In this document: in pieces, positions 18,005 through 26,998 of the stretch
How the letters are laid out: each line of letters begins with the position of its first letter
Position numbering within the stretch: the stretch's first letter is position 1
Assembly: GCF_014852585.1 (NCBI RefSeq)
Contig: NZ_JACVBX010000002.1
Location: 620,001 to 684,000 of the forward strand
DNA length: 64,000 bases
Reading direction: 5' to 3'
DNA from: Pseudomonas sp. PDM18
Lineage (GTDB): Bacteria > Pseudomonadota > Gammaproteobacteria > Pseudomonadales > Pseudomonadaceae
The notes under the pieces: model-generated
Databases searched by the model: none
The model's input: the letters and a program-made list of their open reading frames with translations, nothing else
Told to the model about the DNA's origin: nothing
Made by a program: the position numbers and the translations under genes

Positions 18005-18196
18005 ATGAGTCACTCTGGCGTGGCCGTGCGGCAGGAGCCCAAAGCAGAAGGAGCGGTACGCAATATCTCAGTGAACGATCCAGGGCGGCCTAAAGGTGCA
18101 AAAGCTAATTGGAGGTCTGATCTCGCGAAATATCCAACAAAGCCATGGAAGTTGCACCTGCACGAGTCAACTGAATGTCTCGGATGGATAGACTAA
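18005..18196 (+). CDS. Small hypothetical protein beside integrase
   Basis: 63-codon frame starting [16 protein letters not shown], basic and with a [13 protein letters not shown] stretch resembling AT-hook-like GRPKG motifs. Base composition is less GC-rich than the left-hand cluster, in keeping with the neighbouring recombinase. There is no clear ribosome site and I do not recognise the family. It could be a remnant of the integrating element or non-coding. Confidence 0.25.
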   Translation: MSHSGVAVRQEPKAEGAVRNISVNDPGRPKGAKANWRSDLAKYPTKPWKLHLHESTECLGWID

Positions 18197-18219
18197 GCAC
18201 CCAGAGTGCGCCACTAGCG

Positions 18220-19506
18220 CTATACCTTTAATCCCTTGATTGAGTGAGCCCGCTGCTCGTCGAGCGAGTTGTAGTAGGTGTTCTGCGTGGTGCTGAGGCT
18301 GTTGTGGCGGAGATCAGCCTGTAAGTCCTTCATATCTCGGTGGGGGGCATCGAAGGTTGCAGCGGTGTGGCGCAGCCAGTGCAACGAGGCGGAGCGTAGC
18401 TGGTCGATTTCATCGTCACTCCAACCTTCGGCGGCCATGCGCCTCAGCGATCGATCGAAGACTTCCTGCAGGAGTAGCCGGATGTGGCGATCAGAGAGGC
18501 CGGCGCGTCCTCTCAGGGTGGTGAGCAATGGAAATTTATCCTGGGGCGAGGGCAGGGGAGGCAGTCGCAGGTGACGGCGGTAGCGCACCAGGTAGTCCTG
18601 CACGTAGTCGTCACGCACGCTGATCTTGGCGGCCTTATTGCCCTTACCGACCACGTGGAACCACCAGTTACCGGTGCTATCGCGGCGGAAATCACCCATG
18701 GTCGGTTCCCAGTTATCGCGACCGACGAGATCGGAGATACGCAGGTACATGGAGAACAGCGTGGCAATGACGAACAGCGTGCGTTCGTGCTGCGGATCTT
18801 CCGCGGCCATCAGTTCGGCTGTCTCGATGACGAAGTTCCATTGCAACTGGGTCAGCGAGCGGGAGGCGACGTCGAGGGTATTGCGCTGCTTATAAATGGA
18901 CTTCTGTTTGACCGCGCGGAACGGATTCACCTCGGTCAGGCCTTCGTCCATAGCGTGTTGGAAGAAGCTGCCGCACACTGCGAAAACCTGCGCCACCGAC
19001 CCCTGGGACATGCGATAAGGACGCTCGGGCAACTCGCTCAGCATCTCGGCAGCAAGCTTGCGTTCGCGCTTGGCCAGGGTGCTGGAGAAGGGGCGCCAGT
19101 CTGGATTGACGACACAGCTGTCGGACTCCAGCTTCTTGCGACCGCCGACCCGCACGAAGCGCGACTTGATCACAGGGCCGATCCAGTCGGCAGGAGGATT
19201 GAGGCAGAATTCCATGAAGGCCTCGGCATCTTTTCGACGCAGATCAATCAATGGTTTTTCAGCCACCAGAGCTGACCAGAGAAGCAGGCGTTCAACGTGG
19301 GTGCGGTACGAGTTGTAAGTAGCCTCATTGCCTGCGTAGGACTTCAGAAATCCGCGCACGGCCAGGTAGCTGTCAATTGCCATGGTTTGGTCAGGCAAAT
19401 TCCGCAGGAAGCCGAGAACGACAGGAAGCTCTGAGTTAAGCCCCAGGAAACTGAGTTCATGAAAGCGGGCAAAGGTGTCGAACAGTGGCTGGGGATTTTG
19501 AGGCAT
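18220..19506 (-). CDS. Site-specific tyrosine recombinase (integrase)
   Basis: 428-aa phage-type integrase read leftward. An N-terminal SAM-like core-binding domain (IDSYLAVRGFLKSYAGNEATY) is followed by the catalytic domain. The catalytic set is visible: Arg in MYLRISDLVG, Lys in VVGKGNKAAKI, HWLRHTAAT (His-x-x-Arg), a late His in LRHNSLSTT, and the nucleophile Tyr in QNTYYNS. No excisionase or phage structural genes accompany it. It lies about 0.7 kb from dif, between the etf remnant and a 5'-truncated gene, so it is probably the survivor of an element inserted at the terminus. Confidence 0.9.
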   Translation of the reverse strand: MPQNPQPLFDTFARFHELSFLGLNSELPVVLGFLRNLPDQTMAIDSYLAVRGFLKSYAGNEATYNSYRTHVERLLLWSALVAEKPLIDLRRKDAEAFMEFCLNPPADWIGPVIKSRFVRVGGRKKLESDSCVVNPDWRPFSSTLAKRERKLAAEMLSELPERPYRMSQGSVAQVFAVCGSFFQHAMDEGLTEVNPFRAVKQKSIYKQRNTLDVASRSLTQLQWNFVIETAELMAAEDPQHERTLFVIATLFSMYLRISDLVGRDNWEPTMGDFRRDSTGNWWFHVVGKGNKAAKISVRDDYVQDYLVRYRRHLRLPPLPSPQDKFPLLTTLRGRAGLSDRHIRLLLQEVFDRSLRRMAAEGWSDDEIDQLRSASLHWLRHTAATFDAPHRDMKDLQADLRHNSLSTTQNTYYNSLDEQRAHSIKGLKV

Positions 19507-19539
19507 GGAAATCGAGACGTGGCTGCGAGGCTATAAGGC

Positions 19540-19956
19540 TTGCAGCTTCGCGGCGAGGGCCAACTGTTCATGTGGACCCCTTTTTTGATGCGGGCTCTGG
19601 CGGACCAGCCGCAGGTTAGTATTGTTCTAAGCACTAGCTGGGTTCGCCAGTTTGGCTTCCATCGCACACGGGGATATCTCCCAGAAGCCATTCGGGACCG
19701 AGTAATCAGTGCCACATGGCACAGCACAATGGCTCGCAACTCAGCAGATCAAAGCTGGTGGGATGGAGCGTCACGATACGAACAGATTTGCCGTCACGCA
19801 GCACGAGCGAGACTGAGCGGTTGGCTTGCTATTGATGACGACACTGCAGGCTGGCCAGTTGAGGCCAGACACCATTTACTGCCGTGTGACGGAAGGTTTG
19901 GACTCTCACAGCAAGGATGCATTGATTCACTACGGGTATGGGCAAGCGGGGAGTGA
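19540..19956 (+). pseudogene. HAD-domain protein lacking its N-terminus
   Basis: Open frame of about 138 codons whose sequence (LRGEGQLFMWTPFLMRALAD, IVLSTSWVRQFGF, ISATWHS, WLAIDDDTAGWP) resembles the HAD-like domain proteins of Pseudomonas. The expected N-terminal motif with the two catalytic aspartates (hhhDhDGVL) is missing: a stop lies at 19534 and only a TTG could start the frame. The 5' end abuts the start of the divergent integrase gene, so truncation by recombination is the simplest reading. The second half, including the IDDD acidic motif, is intact. Confidence 0.6.
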
Positions 19957-20067
19957 GAGCCATAACTCGCGCATTTCGCACTGCGAAATCATTTGCACCC
20001 GTTTGCCTGCCGATTTCTGCATTTAGAGATTCGGCGCGCAGGTTCCTAGGTCAGTGGCACTGATAAG

Positions 20068-20102
20068 GTTTCAGTCTCGTTTTTTAAAAACGAGACTGAA
20101 AC
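20068..20102. repeat. 35-bp palindrome near dif
   Basis: GTTTCAGTCTCG (20068-20079) is the exact reverse complement of CGAGACTGAAAC (20091-20102); the centre is six T then five A, so pairing extends through almost the whole element. It could act as a bidirectional terminator or cruciform, or be a recombination-site remnant. It lies 144 bp from dif. Confidence 0.75.
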
Positions 20103-20154
20103 AGACACGGCTCTGCGGCGGCGAAAGTACGCATAAGTCTCTGAAATCAAAGAG

Positions 20155-20194
20155 TCCATTTTTCAAAAAACGAAAATCCATTTTTTAAAAAGCG
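20155..20194 (+). repeat. Two direct repeats TCCATTTTT(C/T)AAAAA
   Basis: Copies at 20155-20172 and 20177-20194 are 22 bp apart start to start, about two helical turns, and share the T-run/A-run core with the palindrome at 20068. The spacing suggests paired protein sites; function unknown. Confidence 0.5.
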
Positions 20195-20245
20195 GCGACA
20201 CCAGCTTCTGGTTGCCGGTGTTGGTGGCCGTTGGGATTACCCTAG

Positions 20246-20273
20246 GCTTCGCATAATGTATATTATGTTAAAT
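20246..20273. other. dif: dif site (XerCD recombination site, replication terminus)
   Basis: A 28-bp site: XerC arm GCTTCGCATAA, central region TGTATA, XerD arm TTATGTTAAAT. The centre and XerD arm equal the Escherichia coli dif sequence exactly and the XerC arm differs at only two positions, giving 26 of 28 matches. dif is where XerC/XerD, activated by FtsK, resolve chromosome dimers at division. It therefore places the window at the replication terminus. It is non-coding and lies among element remnants, as expected for a locus also used by Xer-exploiting elements. Confidence 0.95.
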
Positions 20274-20329
20274 AACATATGGCCGATCTGGCAGCTATCC
20301 AGGGTTATCTGTAGTTCTGCAAGACTCTC

Positions 20330-20506
20330 ATGTCCTTGCGCCCCGCCTATCGTTGCAGTTGGAGCAAGACCCTGCGTAATGCGCTGACGCTCCATCACTC
20401 CGTTCAGATTGCTGCAATTCAAAGCGCCGAGTGGCTACGGCAGATACGGGCCGTGTATCCCGAAAGCCGCGAGACCTCGCCGCAATTGCGCAAGCCGATC
20501 GACTGA
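20330..20506 (+). CDS. Possible 58-aa ORF next to dif
   Basis: ATG 20330 opens a 58-codon frame (MSLRPAYRCSWSKTLRNAL...) ending at TGA 20504-20506. No convincing ribosome site and no recognised domain. It may be a decayed gene fragment. Confidence 0.2.
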   Translation: MSLRPAYRCSWSKTLRNALTLHHSVQIAAIQSAEWLRQIRAVYPESRETSPQLRKPID

Positions 20507-20900
20507 CTTTTGCGGCAGGCGACCAGGCCAGCGGAGCCGGCTTACCTTTTGAGGCCGATAGTTGATGTCCCGCAGGTCGCCAGACACCCGCGGCGACGAT
20601 GCGACCGCGCCATGGGCTGGCTATCGATGGCGCGAGTATCCCGTCCTTACAGGGAGATTTACTTTAGAAAAGCCTGAAGTAATTATTTGCGTCGGACTAT
20701 TTTTTCCAGCGCATCAAGCTGCGACAACTGCATCCACGCCAAGCCGCAGAGGTCTTGGTCTACGCGGACCGGAGCGCCCGAAAAGCTCCGGCCGTGCTGT
20801 TGTTCCTTACTGCCAAAGCCCGGCGGCAACACGCCCGGCATACAACAACAATCGGCGAGTACAGACCCGCGAAGCAGAGGTCTGTCAGAGGAATACCACC
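20507..20900. other. Intergenic stretch between dif and the 21061 operon
   Basis: No gene that I can support. An AT-rich patch near 20650-20705 could hold a promoter for the downstream operon. CAGACC/GGTCTG at 20862-20867 and 20879-20884 form a small hairpin just before a candidate leader peptide. Confidence 0.4.
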
Positions 20901-20999
20901 ATGTCCATGCGTGTGCAGTTCTCCCCTTCGACACCCTCCCCCACGTCCGCCGATTCGTTTCGTCGCCTGACGCCTTCAGTCGCCGCGCCCGTGCGCTGA
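20901..20999 (+). CDS. Possible leader peptide
   Basis: A 32-codon frame beginning MSMRVQFSPSTPSPTS, preceded by AGAGGA and a small hairpin and ending 61 bp before the isomerase-like gene. Ser/Thr/Pro-rich and unconserved to my knowledge; it might be a translated leader or chance. Confidence 0.25.
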   Translation: MSMRVQFSPSTPSPTSADSFRRLTPSVAAPVR

Positions 21000-21060
21000 A
21001 CCTCCTGCCGAATCCTTCGCCGTGCCCGACGGCGCGGTTCACTCTGTCCGGAGTTCGTTC

Positions 21061-21903
21061 ATGCGACTCGAGATCTTCCGCACCCTGTGGGGCTATACCC
21101 GTGGCTGGCCGCAGGCCATTTCCGAACTGCGGGAGGCCGGCTTCGACGGCCTGGAAGCGCGCCTGCCCCTCGATCCTGCCCAGCGCGCCGAGTATGCACA
21201 GCTGCTGGCCGCAGAGGATGTGCCTTACATCGCCACCCTGTTCACCGCCCATGATGTGCTGCCCGACCAGTCGGCCAGCCCGCAGGTGCACTTGAACGAC
21301 CTGCGGTGCAAGCTTGGCTATGCCGCTGAGCTGTCGCCCCGGCTGGTCAACACCCTGGCCGGCAACGACCGCTGGCCACTGGCCGCGCAGGTCGACTTCT
21401 TCGGCAGCGCCCTCGAGCTCGCCGCCGCGCAGGAACTGACCTGCCTCTTCGAAATCCACCGCGCCCGCTCGCTGTACAGCCCCTGGGTGACCCTGGAGCT
21501 AATTCGCCAGGTCCCCGAGCTGCGCTTCACCACCGACATCAGCCATTGGGTGGTGGTCTGCGAGCGTCTGCTCGACGACCCCGCCGACGACCTCACGCCT
21601 TTCGTCGAGCGCGTGCAGCACATCCAGGCCCGCGTCGGCTACGACCAGGGACCGCAAGTGCCGCATCCCGGCGCGCCGGAATACGCCAACGCACTGGCCT
21701 TCCACCAGAAGCACTGGGAAGCCGTCTGGCGCGCCCAGCAGGCTCGCGGCCAGCAGATCACCACGCTGACTCCGGAATTCGGCCCGGACGGCTACTTGCA
21801 CCACCTGCCCTTCACCAATGCCCCGATCGCCGATCTGTGGGCGCTGAACCGCTGGATAGCCGAAGAAGAACGGCGTCACTTCCAGCGCTTCCTCCAATCC
21901 TGA
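21061..21903 (+). CDS. TIM-barrel sugar phosphate isomerase/epimerase-like protein
   Basis: Protein of 280 aa of the xylose isomerase-like/AP endonuclease 2 superfamily. ATG 21061 is chosen because GGAG lies 7 bp upstream. Barrel strands carry the expected acidic and His metal ligands: [29 protein letters not shown] and [11 protein letters not shown]. Family members are divalent-metal isomerases or epimerases of small hydroxy compounds. It heads an apparent operon with a 2OG-Fe(II) oxygenase (22 bp later) and an amino-acid-type ABC importer, so it may process the imported compound; substrate unknown. Confidence 0.82.
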   Translation: MRLEIFRTLWGYTRGWPQAISELREAGFDGLEARLPLDPAQRAEYAQLLAAEDVPYIATLFTAHDVLPDQSASPQVHLNDLRCKLGYAAELSPRLVNTLAGNDRWPLAAQVDFFGSALELAAAQELTCLFEIHRARSLYSPWVTLELIRQVPELRFTTDISHWVVVCERLLDDPADDLTPFVERVQHIQARVGYDQGPQVPHPGAPEYANALAFHQKHWEAVWRAQQARGQQITTLTPEFGPDGYLHHLPFTNAPIADLWALNRWIAEEERRHFQRFLQS

Positions 21904-21925
21904 ATCCGAACTGGAGCCATCGAAC

Positions 21926-22969
21926 ATGCAGGAGCAAGCGAGCAGGGCCTTCACCTCCATTCCCGTCATCGACATCGGCGGACTGTTCAGCGAACGCCTG
22001 GACGAGCGCCAGGCGGTGGCGGTCGAACTGGGTAAGGCAGCCCGTGAAGTGGGCTTCCTCTACATCCGCAACCACGGTCTGGACCCGAAGCTGATCGAGG
22101 GCCTGCAAGCCGCCGCACGGGCCTACTTCGCCCAGCCGCTGGACGCCAAGATGCGCCACTACATCGGCGTCTCTGAAAGCCACAAGGGCTTCGTCCCGGA
22201 AGGTGAAGAGGTCTATGCCAAGGGCAAGCCGGACCACAAGGAGGCCTTCGACGTCGGCTTCGAAGTAGCCGCCGACGATCCGCTGGTGCTAGCCGGCACG
22301 CCGCTACTGGGGCCCAACCGCTGGCCGGAGGTGGCCGGTTTCCAGCAACAGGTGAGCGCCTACTACCAGGCGGTGTTCGCCCTCGGCCGCAAGCTGTTCG
22401 ATGGCTTCGCCCTGGCGCTGGGCCTGGAGGAAGGCTACTTCGACCCGCTGGTGAGCCGGCCGCCGTCGAAACTGCGCCTGATCCACTACCCCTTCGATGG
22501 CGCTGCGCAGGATGCACCAGGCATCGGGGCTCACACCGACTACGAGTGCTTCACCATCCTGCACGCCACGCAGCCTGGCCTGGAAGTGATGAACGAGGAC
22601 GGCGAGTGGATCGACGCGCCGCCGGTGCCCGATGCCTTCGTGGTGAACATCGGCGACATGCTGGAGGTGATGACCAACGGTGCCTTCGTGGCCACCGCGC
22701 ACCGCGTCCGCACGGTGCGCGAGGAGCGCTACTCGTTCCCGCTGTTCTACGCCTGCGACTACCACACGCAGATCCGCCCGCTGCCGCAGTTCGACAACGG
22801 CAGCCAGGACTACGAAACCATCGCCATCGGCGAGCACATGTGGAGCCAGGCGCTGCAGACTTACAGCTACCTGCGCCGCAAGGTCGCCGACGGTGAGCTG
22901 GCACTGCCGGAGCGGGCGCGCAAGCCGTCCAGCTTCGGCCACCTGAAAAAACAGACGCAGCCTTCCTGA
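21926..22969 (+). CDS. 2-oxoglutarate/Fe(II)-dependent dioxygenase (isopenicillin N synthase family)
   Basis: Protein of 347 aa. An N-terminal DIOX_N-type region ([22 protein letters not shown]) precedes a 2OG-Fe(II) jelly roll with iron ligands His203 and Asp205 ([11 protein letters not shown]) and His259 (TAHRV). 2-oxoglutarate is anchored by Arg268 in RYSFP. Such enzymes hydroxylate, desaturate or cyclise small molecules with O2. Its place between an isomerase-like protein and an importer suggests oxidation of the transported substrate. Some 2OG enzymes release sulfur from sulfonates, but those are mostly of the TauD family, not this one. Confidence 0.9.
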   Translation: MQEQASRAFTSIPVIDIGGLFSERLDERQAVAVELGKAAREVGFLYIRNHGLDPKLIEGLQAAARAYFAQPLDAKMRHYIGVSESHKGFVPEGEEVYAKGKPDHKEAFDVGFEVAADDPLVLAGTPLLGPNRWPEVAGFQQQVSAYYQAVFALGRKLFDGFALALGLEEGYFDPLVSRPPSKLRLIHYPFDGAAQDAPGIGAHTDYECFTILHATQPGLEVMNEDGEWIDAPPVPDAFVVNIGDMLEVMTNGAFVATAHRVRTVREERYSFPLFYACDYHTQIRPLPQFDNGSQDYETIAIGEHMWSQALQTYSYLRRKVADGELALPERARKPSSFGHLKKQTQPS

Positions 22970-23002
22970 AGCCGCGCGCAACCCTAGACTGGAGCAATCA
23001 CG

Positions 23003-23812
23003 ATGCTGAAAACCACCCGCACCCTCCTGGCTGCCGCCCTCGCCGGCGCAGCCCTCCTGGGCACCCTGCAGACCGCCAGCGCCGCCCTGACCGCCACGCC
23101 GGGGCAGTTCAAGGTCGGCATGGAAATCACCTACCCGCCCTTCGAGTCCTATGACGGCGACAAGGTGGTCGGCTCGGACCCCGAACTGGCAGAGCTGCTG
23201 GCCAAGCACATGGGCCTCACGACGAGTTTCGTGAACACCAAGTTCTCCGGGCTGATTCTGGGCCTGAACGCCGGTCATTTCGACGCGGTGATCTCAGGCA
23301 TGTACGTCACCCCCGAGCGCGCCGCCCAGGCCCTGGCGATCCCCTACGCGCAGACGGGCGCAGCCATCATGGTCCCGGCCGACAGCGCGGAGCGCCCGGC
23401 AAAGCCCGAAGACCTCTGCGGCAAGAAGATCGGCCTGGAGAAAGGTACCACCTGGGTACCGAAGTTCGAGGAGCTGTCCAAGACCTACTGCGTTCCTAAT
23501 GGCAAGGGTGCGATCAGCGTGAGCGAGTACCCGTCCGCACCGGAAGTGACCCAGGCGCTGCTGTCGAAGAACGTCCAGGCCCAGGTGGAGATTTCCGGCG
23601 CTGCGCACATGATCGCCGAGCGTTCAAAGGGCCGCGTGGTCGTCAGCTCCAGCGAGCTGATCTACAAGCAAACCCTGGGCATGTATGTGAAGAAGGGCAA
23701 TCAGGAGCTGTACGACGCACTCAAGACCGCCTTCCAGAAGACCAAGGACAGCGGCGAATTCGCTGCCCTGTTGAAGAAGTACGCTCTCGAAGAAGCTCCG
23801 GCGACCGAGTGA
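23003..23812 (+). CDS. ABC transporter substrate-binding protein, family 3 (amino-acid type)
   Basis: Periplasmic solute-binding protein of 269 aa. The signal peptide runs to about residue 27 (LQTASA). The mature part follows the HisJ/GlnH pattern: FKVGMEITYPPFESYDGDKVVGSDPELAELLAKHMGL is the family opening, cut here only for description, and ISGMYVTPERAAQ and KKIGLEKGTTW follow. It likely binds a polar amino-acid-like ligand and feeds the fused permease-ATPase that starts 65 bp downstream. Confidence 0.9.
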   Translation: MLKTTRTLLAAALAGAALLGTLQTASAALTATPGQFKVGMEITYPPFESYDGDKVVGSDPELAELLAKHMGLTTSFVNTKFSGLILGLNAGHFDAVISGMYVTPERAAQALAIPYAQTGAAIMVPADSAERPAKPEDLCGKKIGLEKGTTWVPKFEELSKTYCVPNGKGAISVSEYPSAPEVTQALLSKNVQAQVEISGAAHMIAERSKGRVVVSSSELIYKQTLGMYVKKGNQELYDALKTAFQKTKDSGEFAALLKKYALEEAPATE

Positions 23813-23877
23813 TCCGCTTTAACGCAACATGAAAGACGGGGCTGGCCTCGCGCCTGACCCCGCTCGCCGAGGTGCCC

Positions 23878-25434
23878 ATGCAGTTCGACTGGTCCTATTT
23901 CTTCTCCCTCTTCTCCTTGCCGGATTTCTGGAAGGCCTGCGTCACGGTGATCGAGCTGAGCGCCCTGACCTGGCTGATCGGCATGGTCCTGGGCTTCTTC
24001 CTCGCCTGTGCCAAGCTCTCCGGCTCGCGCTGGCTGCGCGTGCCGACAGGGCTTTACATCTGGTTCTTCCGCAGCGTGCCGCTGCTGGTGCTGGTGGTGT
24101 TCGTCTACAACCTGCCGCAGCTGTTCCCGGCCAGCGGCGCCCTGCTGTCCAACCCGTTCATTTCCGGCCTGCTCGCCCTGGTGCTGACAGAGGCGGCTTA
24201 CATGGCCGAGATCCATCGCGGCGGCCTGATCTCCGTGGCCAAGGGCCAGAAGGAAGCCGGCCGCGCCCTGGCCATGGGCAGCATCGGCATCCAGCGCCTG
24301 ATCGTCATTCCGCAGGCCTTCCGCATCTCGCTGCCGACGCTGATCAACGAGTACGTCACCGTGGTCAAGCTGACCTCGCTGGTCTCGGTGATCTCCCTCA
24401 CCGAACTGCTGCAGGTCGGCGAGCGCCTCTATGCGCAGAACTTCCTGGTGATGGAAACCCTCTCGGCGGTGGCCATCTACTACGTGCTGATCGTGACCCT
24501 GTTCGGCTGGGGCCTGCAGTACCTGGAGCACCGTCTGGACCTCAACGCGCGCAAACCGGACACCCTGGCGGACGAGCGCCTGGACAGCTTGCGCAAGACC
24601 CTCCCGGCAACTCCCGTGGCCAGCCGCGAGGCCGCCCCCGCCGGTGCCCCGCCCGCGCTGCAGCTCAAGGGCATCCGTAAGAGCTACGGCACCCACGAAG
24701 TCCTCAAGGGCGTCGACCTGAGCGTCGGCAACGGCGAAGTGGTGTCGATCATCGGCCCGTCCGGCTCCGGCAAGACCTCGCTGATTCGCACCGTCAACGG
24801 CCTGGAAGGCATCGACGGCGGCGCCACCGCGCTGTTCGGCAAGCCCTATATAGAAGCCGGCAAGCCCGACCCGGCGCGCCTGCGCGACGGCGTGCAGCAC
24901 ATCGGCATGGTGTTCCAGAACTTCAACCTGTTCCCGCACCGCACCATCCTCGACAACGTCACCCTGGCGCCGCGCTTCCACGGCCTGGCCGGGCGCGACC
25001 TCTGCGAGCAGAAGGCCCTCGCGCTGCTGGACAAGGTCGGCCTGCTGGCCCATGCCAACAAGTACCCGCACCAGCTCTCCGGCGGCCAGCAACAGCGCGT
25101 GGCCATCGCTCGCGCGCTGGCCATGGCGCCGGCGATCATGCTGTTCGACGAACCGACCTCGGCGCTGGACCCGGAGCTGGTGGGCGATGTGCTCAACGTG
25201 ATCCGCGATCTGGCGAAGGAAGGCATGACCATGGTGATCGTCACCCATGAGATGGACTTTGCCCTGTCGATCTCCGACCGGGTGATCTTCATGGAGCACG
25301 GTCAGGTGCAGGTCGACGCGGCGCCGGCGCGCATTCGCAACGGCGACTGCGGCGAGCGGATAATGCGCTTCATCGGCCTGGAGCGTCAGGCCGAGCAGGA
25401 CGAGGCGCAGCAGCGCGCCTTCCTCGCCAGCTGA
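23878..25434 (+). CDS. Fused ABC permease-ATPase, polar amino acid type
   Basis: Single protein of 518 aa joining a HisM/GlnP-like permease (about 1-225, several hydrophobic helices, [12 protein letters not shown] coupling loop) to a GlnQ-like ATPase (from about 265). The ATPase has [10 protein letters not shown] (Lys299), [15 protein letters not shown] and [12 protein letters not shown]. The linker is rich in Ala/Pro. One polypeptide thus supplies both halves; a homodimer would form the complete importer with the binding protein at 23003. ATG 23878 is used, although GTG 23872 in frame is also possible. Such fusions occur in pseudomonads, but most relatives encode the domains separately. Confidence 0.9.
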   Translation: MQFDWSYFFSLFSLPDFWKACVTVIELSALTWLIGMVLGFFLACAKLSGSRWLRVPTGLYIWFFRSVPLLVLVVFVYNLPQLFPASGALLSNPFISGLLALVLTEAAYMAEIHRGGLISVAKGQKEAGRALAMGSIGIQRLIVIPQAFRISLPTLINEYVTVVKLTSLVSVISLTELLQVGERLYAQNFLVMETLSAVAIYYVLIVTLFGWGLQYLEHRLDLNARKPDTLADERLDSLRKTLPATPVASREAAPAGAPPALQLKGIRKSYGTHEVLKGVDLSVGNGEVVSIIGPSGSGKTSLIRTVNGLEGIDGGATALFGKPYIEAGKPDPARLRDGVQHIGMVFQNFNLFPHRTILDNVTLAPRFHGLAGRDLCEQKALALLDKVGLLAHANKYPHQLSGGQQQRVAIARALAMAPAIMLFDEPTSALDPELVGDVLNVIRDLAKEGMTMVIVTHEMDFALSISDRVIFMEHGQVQVDAAPARIRNGDCGERIMRFIGLERQAEQDEAQQRAFLAS

Positions 25435-25440
25435 CGGCGA

Positions 25441-25478
25441 AATATCCAGGCGGCACACGGGCGTGTCGTCTGGATATT
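25441..25478. terminator. Bidirectional terminator between convergent genes
   Basis: AATATCCAG (25441-25449) and CTGGATATT (25470-25478) are perfect inverted repeats enclosing a second imperfect stem (ACACG/CGTGT). It sits between the ends of the transporter gene and the leftward MocR gene. Confidence 0.5.
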
Positions 25479-25502
25479 CCCAGGTCGAGCGCCCGTGTGT
25501 CG

Positions 25503-26861
25503 TCACATGGCCGAGCGCTGACTGTCCTGCAGGATTCTTCCCAGAAGCGCCAGCCCTCCCCTCACCTCCTCCAGCGATGGACCGCCGAGACAAAGGCGAA
25601 TACCTGATGCCGGGTCGCACGGGTCAACCATGACCGATTCAGGCGGCGTCACTCGGATGCCCACCGAAGCAGCCGCTGCGGCAAGCTGATCGGCAGCCTC
25701 GAGGGGCATCGGCAACCAGAGGTGATAGGCGTCTGGATGCGCGACGAGTTCGGTCGCGCCGAGCAGCGAAACCGCCAGGCTCGACCGCCGGCTTGCTTCA
25801 TGGCGTAAGTCCTGCGGGATGGAGGCGATGACACCGCTGGACAACCACTCCTCGACGACGGCACAGGACAGCGGCGATGGGGCCATCGGGATGTCCTGCA
25901 GCACGTCGTGGGCCACGCCGGTCATTGCCGCTGGCAACGCTAGCACGCCGATGCGCAAGCCGGGACCGATCGACTTAGACAGTCCATTGACGTGCAGCAC
26001 ACGCTCGGGCGCCAGCGTCACCAGCGCCGGCAGTGCAGGCGGCCCCAGCGCGTAGACGCCGTCCTCGATGATCCAGGCTCCGGCCTGCCGGCATACCTCG
26101 ACAATCGCCTGCCGGCGCGCCGCGCCCATGGTGGCGGTGGTCGGGTTGTGCAGTGTCGGTGTGAGGTAGACCGCCGTGTTGGTGCCGGAAGCAACACCGT
26201 CCAGTGCCTGCGCGAGCGACTCCGGCACCATGCCTTCGGCATCGATAGCGACGCCCCGCATCCGATAACCCTTGCGTCGTGCCAGCGCGATGGCGCCGGG
26301 ATAGGTGAGCCTTTCGGTCAGAATCACTCCTTGAGGCCCGCAGGCGAGATCGAACGCCAGTGAAATCGCCTGGCGGGCATTGCTGGTCAGCGCCAGATTC
26401 GCCGCGTCCACCTCGATCCCCAGCGACTCGAGCCAGCGGGCCAACAGGCGCCGGTGTTCCAGATGGCCGGCGGGAGGCGAGTAGAGATTCAGATGATCGG
26501 CATCGATCTTCCGTGCGACGCCGGCCAGGGTGCGCGCCAGCAGACGCGCCGAGAGCATCGCCGGCGGCACGTTGGAAGATAGATCGATCACCCGGTCCTC
26601 ATGGGCCTGTCGGATCGCCACGAACATGCCGCGGCCCTTGACGCTGCGCACCAGCCCCCGCCGCTCCAAAGCCGCATAGGCCTTTGTCACCGTGCCCAGG
26701 CCGATTTCCAGCTGCCAGGCGAGATCGCGATGGGCCGGCAGGCGGTCGCCGCCCCGCAGGCGTCCCTCGATGATGTCATCGGCCAGCGCCATTACCAGTC
26801 GCTCGGCGGCGCTTGCGTCAATCTGAGCAAGGCGCGGCGTCCAGGGCGATCGAAGAAGCAT
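25503..26861 (-). CDS. MocR-type GntR/aminotransferase transcriptional regulator
   Basis: 452-aa regulator: an N-terminal GntR winged helix (GDRLPAHRDLAWQLEIGLGTVTKAYAAL, read in parts) and a C-terminal class I aminotransferase fold with the PLP lysine at Lys296 (NGLSKSIGPGLR) and the WIIEDGVYAL Asp that contacts the pyridine nitrogen. MocR proteins sense PLP adducts of amino compounds. It is divergent from a LysE exporter and a PhzF protein, with symmetric repeats in the shared promoter region, so it probably controls those genes and itself. Confidence 0.92.
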   Translation of the reverse strand: MLLRSPWTPRLAQIDASAAERLVMALADDIIEGRLRGGDRLPAHRDLAWQLEIGLGTVTKAYAALERRGLVRSVKGRGMFVAIRQAHEDRVIDLSSNVPPAMLSARLLARTLAGVARKIDADHLNLYSPPAGHLEHRRLLARWLESLGIEVDAANLALTSNARQAISLAFDLACGPQGVILTERLTYPGAIALARRKGYRMRGVAIDAEGMVPESLAQALDGVASGTNTAVYLTPTLHNPTTATMGAARRQAIVEVCRQAGAWIIEDGVYALGPPALPALVTLAPERVLHVNGLSKSIGPGLRIGVLALPAAMTGVAHDVLQDIPMAPSPLSCAVVEEWLSSGVIASIPQDLRHEASRRSSLAVSLLGATELVAHPDAYHLWLPMPLEAADQLAAAAASVGIRVTPPESVMVDPCDPASGIRLCLGGPSLEEVRGGLALLGRILQDSQRSAM

Positions 26862-26881
26862 GTTGGGTGTCCCGAGTGATT

Positions 26882-26924
26882 AATAGTGTTGCGTGACACT
26901 ATTTAAATAGATCAAAAGTGTAAC
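26882..26924. promoter_or_regulatory. Candidate MocR operator in divergent promoter region
   Basis: AATAGTGT (26882-26889) and ACACTATT (26896-26903) form a perfect inverted repeat, and a further direct half-site AGTGTAAC (26917-26924) resembles AGTGTTGC at 26885-26892. Mixed direct and inverted repeats are typical of MocR targets. Confidence 0.55.
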
Positions 26925-26998
26925 GTGCATTAGGGTGATTGGCGACATTCAACCGTTCCACCACAGCCTCGCTGGCACGGCGAGGCAACGGAGGCCAG

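Larger units (their letters stand above)
19957..20245. other. Non-coding, lower-GC segment before dif
   Basis: No credible gene. It contains the palindrome and the two T-run/A-run repeats listed separately, and is clearly more AT-rich than its surroundings. Confidence 0.6.

Noticed and set aside
20562-20999. 145-codon plus-strand frame between dif and the isomerase-like gene
   Set aside because: Arg/Pro/Ser-rich with no ribosome site or recognisable domain; only its last 32 codons have a possible start signal.
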